DNA of 16,089 nt from Saccoglossus kowalevskii (taxonomy: Eukaryota; Hemichordata; Enteropneusta; Harrimaniidae), in NCBI RefSeq assembly GCF_000003605.2, contig NW_003109091.1, forward strand, positions 87,834-103,922. Reading direction: 5' to 3'. The position numbers and the translations under genes are program-made. The notes beneath the pieces were generated by a model. That model searched no databases. It saw only the letters and a program-made list of their open reading frames with translations, and was not told the DNA's origin. Positions 1 to 7,455 of the stretch are shown here, one piece after another. The number at the start of each line of letters is the position of its first letter. Position 1 is the first letter of the stretch.

Positions 1-904
1 ACTTTTGCTTATGACCAAAACAATGGTGATTAAAATGTTACTAATAGTATACAGTCAACATCGCTGGTGAGAAATCCGGAAAACTATGTTTCACTATTGA
101 AATCCAGTATTCTTTTGGCACTTTATAGTACTGATTATACAAATTTATTATGATTACTTGCACAATTATCAAGATGTTCTTGAGGATATGTGAAATTCAT
201 ATGCAAAGAAAAAAAATAAAGGTCATTTATGCGTAACAGTGATGGTAAATAAACCACCCTTTTGATTGTTTATAAACAGACTCTCTGTATTTATGTATGT
301 AAGTGTCTTGCATTAAAGCACCGCTCTGTAATCCCTGGGATTACACTATTGAATCATGAGAAATTTAATTGGTCTGCTCATTGTTCACTATGAATATAAA
401 CGTTATCATAGATGTTATTTCTATGTGCTAACATCTTATGTACACCTGCCTTGGAAGGACATATTGTACCTTTATGCTTTGATTTCAATAAACCTGTGAG
501 AGTTCGTTTGAAGACTCGCATGGCTGTTTAAAATTTTTTATTGATTTTTTTTGGTGAGAATTTTGTTAAAATATAGTCCAGTGAGGGGACTAACATTTAA
601 ATTTCTTTAAATATTTATAATTGCATATATTTATACAACAGAAAAATAAAGTATTCTATGCATTGTGATTATCAAAAACAGCCATTTTACTGAGCACTCT
701 GACCAGATTCATTACCACAGGGTATGATTTGCGTCTTCCCTTTTATGAGCTGTGGTGTAACAGACAATGAGTTAGCAGCATAAAATTATGGCTGAAATAT
801 AATAAAAAGATCAGAGTATGGGTTGGCCAATAGCATCAAGTGCCACATATATCTGTCAATAAAATCATCTTTGTGTCACATAAAATAATGGTATTACCCG
901 GTAT
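1..904 (+). other. Presumed intron upstream of the first MEK5 exon, no exon seen
   Basis: No coding segment is supported here; the glycine-rich loop of the kinase is absent. An AATAAA at 487-492 follows a T-rich stretch and could be an old transposon tail or a chance match. A perfect 19-bp palindrome lies at 327-345 and is reported separately. Confidence 0.55.
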
Positions 905-1150
905 GGTGAAACCTGTCTAAACCAAATGTCCAAAGAGACAGAGAATTGTATTCAGTTTATGGAGGTATATTATTATATACAGGCTGTGTATGCTGTGGTG
1001 TTCGGTTTATAGAGGTCGTGTTTAAAGTGAAACCTGTCTATACTATAAACCAAAGAACGTTTGGTTTGCAGAGGCGCTCAGTTTATAAAGGTCTTGTATA
1101 CAGTTAAACCAAAGACACTAGTGATATTTGTTTAATAGAGGTATTTTTAG
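905..1150. repeat. Decayed dispersed repeat with GTTTATAGAGGT motifs
   Basis: Five related motifs occur in about 190 bp: GTTTATGGAGGT (955-966), GTTTATAGAGGT (1005-1016), GTTTGCAGAGGC (1064-1075), GTTTATAAAGGT (1081-1092) and GTTTAATAGAGGT (1130-1142). GAAACCTGTCT occurs twice, at 908-918 and 1029-1039. The pairing of an AAACCTGTCTAAACC block with a GGTTTATAGAGGT block resembles dispersed repeats that I recall from marine invertebrate genomes. The copies here are divergent and have no intact ends, so this is probably old, partly tandem repeat debris within the intron. Confidence 0.6.
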
Positions 1151-1247
1151 AAGGGACTTACAGAAGTCTTTCAGAGGTCATAACTTTCCAACAGATAAAG
1201 TTTTGATGGTATGTATGGTCTAGTAATGACATGTTTTCATTTTTCAG

Positions 1248-1287
1248 AGCTCTTCATCTGCCGTCAAAAGAAGTCATGGCAATAAAG
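1248..1287 (+). CDS. MAP2K5: Internal exon of MEK5-like MAP kinase kinase (beta-3 strand, ATP lysine)
   Basis: This 40-nt exon is bounded by an acceptor (TTTTTCAG, ending at 1247) and a donor (GTAAAT from 1288). Base 1248 completes a codon from the previous exon; the rest reads ALHLPSKEVMAIK. The VMAIK ending is the beta-3 motif of protein kinases, whose lysine holds the ATP phosphates. MEK5 proteins have a histidine-proline-serine/threonine loop followed by the same V/L-A-V/I-K ending at this place. The reading frame runs directly, phase 0, into the exon at 2384. The glycine-rich loop that should precede it was not found in 1-1247, so the upstream exon lies outside the window. MEK5 phosphorylates and activates ERK5 in the cytoplasm and nucleus. 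The exon alone would be weak evidence; the pairing with the next exon makes it convincing. Confidence 0.85.
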
Positions 1288-1327
1288 GTAAATTCAGCTT
1301 TTAGGTTCTTTTACAAATCACTAATTG

Positions 1328-1660
1328 TGTGATTTGATTCAAAATGGCCGACTGGCAACCATGTTTTATTAGCTTATCATATTGTGTGTCGCTGACGTCC
1401 ATCACCGTCGTCCAACTGTTTACTTTTTTGACTTGGTGTTTATGTACTTTAGATAGACCTAATTTAGATTTGTTCATTTCGTGATGATATCTCTAATTCT
1501 CTAATTTTGATGAATATTTTTGTCATTTTTGGTAAAAATTACTAGTATATTTTTGACTAATTTTATATTATTATACATAAAGGTACTACGGGTGGACCTC
1601 TCTCAGATTTGTTCATTTTGTGATGATATCTTTAATTGAAATGTGCATTTCTAACAGCGG
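1328..1660. repeat. Dispersed repeat with ATGGCCGAC core and internal duplication
   Basis: GATTCAAAATGGCCGAC lies at 1336-1352, followed by CpG-bearing sequence with a TCACCGTCGTCC motif near 1400. Inside, a block around AGATTTGTTCATTT..GTGATGATATC..TAATT occurs twice (1466-1497 and 1605-1638), so the element is internally duplicated. A second relative begins near 2069 with TGATTCAATTCAATATGGCC. This layout is like intron-dwelling repeat families of invertebrates; no coding capacity or target-site duplication is evident. Confidence 0.6.
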
Positions 1661-2065
1661 AGCTATCTCAGCTGATAGGCTGCTTGTTTTCTAATTTCTT
1701 AACCATTTCCAGGACAAGCCTTGACCATTTTTTGTTGAAAGTATGTAGAAAATTGTATTGTTCTGTTTCAGATAGGCAAGACATGATGGTTATTTCTTGT
1801 GTTGCTTTCTCCTCTTAATATTTGAATGCACTTCATTCACAACCAATCCTACATGTGGACTGGAAAAATTCCATCGGAATAAATCTAATTTTTCTGTTGA
1901 TACAATACTATCAACTTTATTTTGTCATGATATTTAAGGCCATGTACCGGTATATCTTTTTCAAAGGTGGGGACTGTCACGTTTATATCTTGCTTTCCAT
2001 GTTAGTTTCTCTGGAATGCAATGACTGTTTCAGTTTGGTCTTAGCACATGTGTAGTATACCACGA

Positions 2066-2180
2066 ACCTGTGATTCAATTCAATATGGCCGACCACCACA
2101 AAAATGTAATTTTGTCTATTTTTGAAAATAAGAAACATAAAGGTAATTTGGTATCATTGGAATGTGACTGTTTACTGCTA
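2066..2180. repeat. Second copy of the ATGGCCGAC dispersed repeat
   Basis: TGTGATTCAATTCAATATGG, continuing into CCGACC, closely follows the start of the copy at 1328 (TGTGATTTGATTCAAAATGG then CCGACT). The ACATAAAGGTA motif that follows also occurs at 1575-1585 in the first copy. The copy is shorter and its far end is not clear. Confidence 0.5.
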
Positions 2181-2383
2181 GGTGGTTGAGTTGCTAGAAA
2201 AAACAAAACAATAATTAATTGTATCAGGTAGTCAAACTAATAGAGCGTTTACGGTATGTAAGAACAACCGATCATCTGACTTCATTGAAATTGGCCTCAT
2301 GTTTGCGTTGAATTTTGTTGTCAACAGAGGACGCTTTCCATAGTTATTTGATGTTTATATTCCATGTTTTATTACATTTTCAG

Positions 2384-2452
2384 GTTATTCCACTAGATAT
2401 TACTCCAGAAATTCAAAAACAAATTATGTCTGAGCTACAAATTCTGTACAAG
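2384..2452 (+). CDS. MAP2K5: Internal exon of MEK5-like MAP kinase kinase (alpha-C helix)
   Basis: This 69-nt exon of 23 codons follows a pyrimidine-rich acceptor (ACATTTTCAG, ending at 2383) and is followed by a strong donor (GTAAGG from 2453); both ends are phase 0. It encodes the segment containing LDITPEIQKQIMSEL and ends in ILYK. The leucine-aspartate-isoleucine-threonine start and the QKQIMSEL-ILYK helix are diagnostic of MEK5; MEK1/2, MKK3/6, MKK4 and MKK7 differ clearly here. The glutamate in MSEL is the conserved alpha-C glutamate that pairs with the beta-3 lysine encoded by the preceding exon. The next expected block (a C-D-S-x-Y-I-I-G-F-Y-G type sequence) was searched for by eye on the plus strand to 16089 and not found. 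The gene therefore continues beyond the window. The identification is from remembered family sequence, not a search. Confidence 0.93.
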
Positions 2453-4490
2453 GTAAGGAATCACAACAAAATGAAATACAAATTGCTACAATGTCAGCAA
2501 AAACATAGAAATCATTATGCTTAACAAACAAACAAACAAATAAAAGATATTTATTTAGTTACATTCAAATTACGATTATATAATGAACTGTTTTTTGGTT
2601 TGCTGTCGATAAATATCTTCTTCTAGCCTCCCACAGTTGTTGAGTATAATTCTTAGATTTTTCTCAAGTAGACCCAACATATGGTACAGATTTAAAATAC
2701 ACTGTAGTTATAAAGTGACTTTTATTTCATTACATTTCTGAGTTTGATGATAACTTTCAGTGACCGTGACACGAAATACCGTAATCATGGTAACCAGCTA
2801 CGCCATAATGGACAATACATTACTTGCACATGGAGCAAGTACAGTGTTATGAAAACAAATAAAATTTAAAACTATAATATAGAACATTTTTCATTTTCAG
2901 TCATACATCCAGCAAAAAACCATCAATGTTACCACTCCACATACTGTTTGTGAATAATTACATATATTCTGTTCTGTATTTGTACATAAAAATATAGTCT
3001 ACAGACAGTTGGGTTTATAGATACAACACAAATGTGCAGTTAGCAGCTTTCTTAAAATTACGAGTGCCTATTATATTTAACATCTATTACAGTCTTCACG
3101 GAAAACATGAGTAAAAAGTACAAATAAAAACATTGTTGTATATGACCAATATGTAAAAGATTACTTCATAATACATAAACATTAGATGATAACTCATTTG
3201 AATTAATAAACAATACTATAATAATAATATAATAATAAACATAAATTTGAAATTAGGCTAATTTATAAATGTATTTTCTTGAATATATATATTTCATATT
3301 TCACAAGTGCATTATGGGTAGCTATATATATATATATATATACAGTAGATGAAATCCCATTTACCAAATGGTAGCTTAATGTGATATCTAGAAATTTGAA
3401 ACAGTGAAACTACTGTGATATTACCTTTTGGACGAAATAGTATTTGATCAAAATGATATAACACTTTGACCTAGAAAGCAAGTAGTTAATATTATCGTTT
3501 GATTTGTCATATATCTTGGAGACATATTTGCGATTTACAGGGATGGTGCCCATTCATCATGTCATTTTTAAATTCAAAAAACGTATTTAGATGTTTTTAT
3601 CAGGATTTGTAACTTTAGTAATTTTTCTGTCATTTTCAGTCACCGAAACCAAAACTTGCCTAAAATTTTAAAAGAAAAGTGAAAATTTGTTAATCATATT
3701 TATTTTGTGTTTGTCATACCTTTCTAAATTCCAGAAGTAGCATTTTTAATTTGATCATATTTAATCTTGAGTCAAATGTGGAAATGTTAGTCAGTCTAAG
3801 CAAAGAATTGAAAATAATTTCATATAAAAGGTGCTGAAGCAAGTTTATTTTTAATAAAAAACAACAGATTCATACTTCTACTTATTGCCATAAAGTACTT
3901 ATTTATGAAATCAGTTCATTCAGACAAACAACAAGAAAAGTACTGTGAACTTGACACATATGTGTCAGATAAGGGTTCATTATGAGTGAGATCATTGATA
4001 ACATATTCGCAATGCAACGTGCACAAGTCCGCAGAAACAACTTTGTTTTGCGCAAATCAATGCCTACAAGAAAAAAGTCCATACCAAGGTTTAAGTAAAG
4101 TACATCCGCTGCATGTTCCTTAACCACCATAAAAAACTACATCAATTATACCCAGTTCGAAACTTGTACGCATACATACACCTCTGTATTGAATTGGTAA
4201 TAAGGTGAATTCAAAGTAGATTTAGATGTCACAATGCGAATGCAACAACACACAGAAATAGGTTGATTTTCAAAACACTTGTTTTTATCTGCCAGCATGG
4301 CCTTATTATTATGTGTGTGTTTCTTTCTACGTGCATGACCTATGATAAGTTGAATATGTAACTGTGGTCTGGGAGAACCTTGCTGGTGTTTAATCAATTT
4401 TTCAGTAATTTTCTAATTTTTATTTCTTTCTTTTGTTGAATTTCAGTGTATTTTAATTTTAGTGTCTTATTTTATTTGTCTTTTGTAATC
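2453..4490 (+). other. AT-rich intron sequence of the MEK5 gene, no gene seen
   Basis: The segment begins with the MEK5 donor. It contains a short (AAAC)n run at 2523-2540, an AT-rich stretch with ATA/ATAATA runs near 3210-3240 and a (TA)10 run at 3323-3342. Minus-strand open frames at 3903-4130 and 4146-4397 have no recognisable domain, no signal peptide and composition like their surroundings, so they are not called genes. Confidence 0.6.
3323..3342. repeat. (TA)10 microsatellite
   Basis: Ten uninterrupted TA dinucleotides inside the long MEK5 intron. No function is implied. Confidence 0.95.
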
Positions 4491-4553
4491 ATTTTTTACC
4501 GCACTAAACCCACAGATGGTTAAGTTGCGTAATAAAGTTATTATTATTAATAG
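4400..4553 (+). mobile_element. Possible 3' tail of a non-LTR retrotransposon
   Basis: The stretch ends in GCGTAATAAAGTTATTATTA with a few ATT units (about 4526-4550). A 3' end made of AATAAAG followed by an (ATT)n tail is common in LINE-type elements of invertebrates. The upstream 130 bp is T-rich and non-coding, as a LINE 3' untranslated region might be. No reverse transcriptase remnant is visible, so this would be a 5'-truncated copy. A chance AT-rich match is a real alternative. Confidence 0.35.
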
Positions 4554-4700
4554 TAAACCAATAAAATAAATATTGGTAAACTGATGAAATATTGGATAAC
4601 AAAAGAAATCATAAATATTGATTAATCCAAAAAAATTATTTGCTAATATTGGTAAACAGATGATATCATAAATATTGGTTAACCGATGAAATCATAACAA
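4554..4700. repeat. Short degenerate repeat cluster (AATATTGGTAAAC-GATGAAAT units)
   Basis: Four imperfect copies of a roughly 25-bp unit are seen: AAATATTGGTAAACTGATGA at 4568, AAATATTGATTAATCC near 4613, TAATATTGGTAAACAGATGA at 4644 and AAATATTGGTTAACCGATGA at 4670. Spacing is irregular. It lies next to the retrotransposon-like tail and may be its expanded 3' tail or local slippage. Confidence 0.6.
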
Positions 4701-4847
4701 ACTTTCTTTTTCATCATGTGGGAGGTTGTATGTTTCTGTATACCTACCAGGGTAATTTTGTTTTATGGCCATTATATACATTTCTTCTTAAAACAGATAA
4801 CATAACATGAATTGTCAGTGACTTTGTTATACTCCAAATTTGTAAGT

Positions 4848-4853
4848 TTTATT
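4848..4853 (-). terminator. Poly(A) signal AATAAA of the collagen-C1q gene
   Basis: On the minus strand a canonical AATAAA begins only 10 nt after the TGA stop codon at 4866-4864. Cleavage would be expected 10-30 nt further on, giving a 3' untranslated region of only about 25-45 nt. It is followed by T-rich and GT-containing sequence. Confidence 0.65.
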
Positions 4854-4863
4854 GAAATCCTTA

Positions 4864-5709
4864 TCACACAGTTCCAAGGTCAGGAAACAATAAAAAACCT
4901 GAAAATGAAGTGAGCCTTTCTGTATTGCTGGTAAGAGAATGCATTCCTCCCAGTTTTAACCAGACCTGGTCACCAATAATCAGCTGTAGTACAGCACTGT
5001 TACTGTATGACTCCCGGGTCGTGTTACCAGAATCACCATGCACTGAGACTTTACGATCATTGTTTTTCACAAGGAATACCTGGGTGTCTCGGTTATGTGC
5101 CACATGAAATATGAAAAAATATGTGCCATTAATAGCACATGTGAATCGGCCACTTTTTTCATCAAAGTGCCCACCAAGGTTACTTATCACTGTGTCAAAC
5201 TCAATATCTTTGCCACGATCAGTGTGACCAATCAGATCAGAAGTACGAACTGCAGTGAATGCTGATTTGATAGAAGCTGATGTTGATGCTCCAGGCAGTC
5301 CATTATATCCTCTGGGTCCTTGCTCACCTTGCTCACCTTTTGCACCGGGTAATCCTGGTGTACCCGGTGGTCCAGGCATTCCTGCTGAAACAATTCTACT
5401 AGCTGGTGCACCTGGATCACCTTGGCTGCATGTGGTCTCAGCTTTTTCTCCTTTTTCACCCTTCAGTCCATGCATTCCCGGCATTCCTGGTACCCCATTA
5501 TTGCCAGGAAAACCAGCCATTCCTTGAACTCCAGGAGATCCAGGAGGACCTTGCACGCCCATTTCACCTCGTTCACAGCATGGTTCACAACGATCTTTTC
5601 TACGCCTGCTTTTTGTGGTGTATTTGATTGTACCATCATCTTCCTCTAAGCTGCCATAGCACTGAAGAATTGAAATTACTAACATCACTATTGCTAATGA
5701 TTGATTCAT
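4864..5709 (-). CDS. Secreted collagen-like C1q-domain protein (C1q/TNF-related type), complete
   Basis: The 281-residue protein is encoded without interruption. Residues 1-20 form a signal peptide (hydrophobic LAIVMLVISIL core). Residues 21-47 are charged and include a CEPCC cluster (Cys41, 44, 45). Collagen Gly-X-Y repeats run from Gly48 to Lys89 (14 triplets); after a seven-residue break with Cys94 come two triplets (97-102), another seven-residue break, and ten triplets from Gly110 to Pro139. Residues 146-281 form a C1q head with the family signatures GRFTCAINGTYFF (188-200) and SFSGFLLFP (268-276). N-glycosylation sites lie at Asn194 and Asn229. C1q heads trimerise and recognise ligands; collagen stalks let trimers assemble into larger bundles, so an extracellular recognition or signalling role is inferred. 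The ligand is unknown. The start is chosen because it gives the signal peptide, and an in-frame TGA lies at 5739-5737. No frameshift or missing core motif is seen. Confidence 0.95.
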   Translation of the reverse strand: MNQSLAIVMLVISILQCYGSLEEDDGTIKYTTKSRRRKDRCEPCCERGEMGVQGPPGSPGVQGMAGFPGNNGVPGMPGMHGLKGEKGEKAETTCSQGDPGAPASRIVSAGMPGPPGTPGLPGAKGEQGEQGPRGYNGLPGASTSASIKSAFTAVRTSDLIGHTDRGKDIEFDTVISNLGGHFDEKSGRFTCAINGTYFFIFHVAHNRDTQVFLVKNNDRKVSVHGDSGNTTRESYSNSAVLQLIIGDQVWLKLGGMHSLTSNTERLTSFSGFLLFPDLGTV

Positions 5710-5760
5710 GTCGTGTATTTCTTGGAAATAAACCTGTCAGTAAGAAAATAAAATAAAATT
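5710..5760 (-). other. Splice acceptor and short 5' leader of the collagen-C1q gene
   Basis: On the minus strand a T-rich tract (about 5760-5738) ends in CTTACTGACAG, with AG at 5735-5734, then 24 nt of leader and the ATG at 5709. The tract and CAG/G junction are a good acceptor match. This suggests that the coding exon is preceded by an intron in the 5' untranslated region, so the promoter lies further away at higher coordinates. Unspliced transcription from a nearby promoter is the alternative; I see no clear TATA box close by. Confidence 0.6.
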
Positions 5761-7045
5761 AAACAATGGGGCATGAACCAGCTGATCGCATTTTTTAAAC
5801 CATGCTGTCTGTTTATATAATGCAAAGAGACACTTCCCGACCCAGATGTGATATTTCCAATGTACATACTTTTGTTGGTTGACTGAAAAAAGCAACAGGC
5901 GTGTATTTTCGTGAAATTCAATGCTTCTTTCAATTGCATTCAGCTATGCGATCTACTGTTTGTTTGCATTCCTCACTGTAGTTGGATCTCTCGGTTTACG
6001 CCAGTTACAGTAGTGACTTACGGTTGTTATTTAATTATCCCAAAGGGAGTGTGGCATAGATTGTATAACAGTCACACAGCAGCGAATACAATTGAGAAGA
6101 AAGGCAAGCCTAGAGTAAATATTTATTCAAGGGGAACAAATCAACAAAGGTAGATGACCAACATGTTGACTAGTATTTACCAAATAGTGTGTCTTGTATC
6201 TAGAAGAGCCTATTTCATCCAAGCAGACAGGCGGTGGGTTTTTTTTTTTAAAAAAGTGACTTTATAGAAAAATAGATGAATGCACAATTTCCAATCAAAC
6301 AAATCCAAGAACATAAAATTTATCACACATTCAGTTTTGAATGTATCCTGTTTGCTGATGGCCCGATCGACAGCTGGGTGGCTTTTCAAAATGTACGATT
6401 TACGATAATTGCTGAATGCAGCTATCTACATCAAGATACGAGTACCCCGGGGAGTGCGATTCAGAGAGGGAACATGATACTAAACACAAATTTAAAATAA
6501 GTCTTTGTCTATTTCCTGTGTCCACAATTGTATTACATAGTAATAATTGTTTTTTTCATTTCTAAATGGGTTTAATGGGCCCATTTGTAGATAATTGAGC
6601 AATTGCTTATCAAAAAAAAAATTATGAAGATTTATAAGATAAAATAAAAACATGCAATCTTATTTTTAGATCACCAGTCGGCATTTATTGTACAAGTTGC
6701 TCTAAGTGATGATAATCGGGAACTTTGTGAAGGAACGGGGGATTATCGAATTTTCTGGAATCTATTATTATTGCTAAAATAATTACGTGTATGTACCACT
6801 ATAGTGTAATGGTAACAAATTACAGCCATGGCTATTAGATCGAAATGGAATGCATGAACTTTAAAATCGGTTGCAGTCTTTTCTACTTAGTATAAAAAAA
6901 TCATTCTGAATTCTGCTTGTGTATTTGAATTGTATTTTATAGTTTTAAACCATGGCATAACACATACTGGGATACATCAATGGCAAATCTCTACAGTGTC
7001 TAGATTAATAATAGAATTATGATGTTAATTAAATACTGAATTTTT
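5761..7045. other. Non-coding AT-rich sequence, no gene seen
   Basis: This stretch would be 5' flank or intron of the C1q gene and, on the other strand, MEK5 intron. Open frames at 5706-5939 (minus) and at 5911-6153 and 6276-6500 (plus) show no domain, signal peptide or splice support. A T-run followed by an A-run lies at about 6239-6256. Confidence 0.5.
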
Positions 7046-7455
7046 ACATCATATAATATGAGGTTATTACCAGAATACCTCAATATATGCATGAAGACAG
7101 TACAGCGGGAGTATTGACCGACGGCAGTGGAGGTCGCTGCGACAGTGTACTGTCTGAGTGCATACTTTGAGGTATCCTCGTAATAACCTCATTATTATAC
7201 ATCTTTTGCTTCCAAATCATGGAATGCTGAAATCCAAAAAGTTTAGAACAGAATCAGCGAACTTCTTTGTGTGGAGTCCGGTCAAACCTTCGTAACAGCC
7301 ATGTTTGTTTTTATTATTAGAGGACTTGCGTAATCATTCCATATTTGGAATTCATATTTTCCTCATATGGTAGGATGAAAATACCCCGAAAAATACAGCA
7401 AAATTACGACACACTGTAACTAATGGCATTACGGTGACAGATGTATAATAATTGA
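7046..7455. mobile_element. Compound inverted repeat, foldback/MITE-like
   Basis: The left half is a long imperfect hairpin: about 7050-7105 pairs with 7146-7201 around a 40-nt, CpG-bearing loop. Both arms share ATGAGGTTATTAC and ATACCTCAA, read on opposite strands, and GACAGTACA next to the loop. The right half is also self-complementary: ATTATTATACATCT (7191-7204) pairs exactly with AGATGTATAATAAT (7439-7452), and TTCCAAATCATGGAATG (7210-7226) pairs nearly with CATTCCATATTTGGAA (7335-7350). No transposase frame is present, so a non-autonomous element is inferred. Target-site duplications are not clear. Confidence 0.7.

Larger units (their letters stand above)
1288..2383 (+). other. MEK5 intron between the two visible exons, 1096 bp
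   Basis: The intron has GT at 1288-1289 and AG at 2382-2383. It contains no coding segment I can support. It holds two relatives of one dispersed repeat family (roughly 1328-1660 and 2066-2180, described separately). Open frames at 1636-1818 and 1822-2055 show no recognisable protein features and overlap this repeat material. Confidence 0.75.

Noticed and set aside
487-492. AATAAA as the 3' end of an upstream gene
   Set aside because: No coding sequence leads into it, and the kinase gene must span this region on the same strand. A chance match or transposon relic is more likely.
2901-2957. Possible alternative terminal MEK5 exon after TTTTTCATTTTCAG, 18 codons then stop, in frame with the exon at 2384
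   Set aside because: An 18-codon open stretch is expected by chance, and the residues (starting SYIQQK) do not follow the kinase family.
4146-4397. 83-residue minus-strand open frame downstream of the C1q gene
   Set aside because: No similarity to known proteins, no signal peptide, and part of it translates a GT/CA-rich simple stretch.
5255-5527. Plus-strand proline/glycine-rich open frame over the collagen region
   Set aside because: It is the antisense reading of collagen triplets, where GGN/CCN codons give G/P-rich frames on both strands. The minus-strand gene explains it fully.
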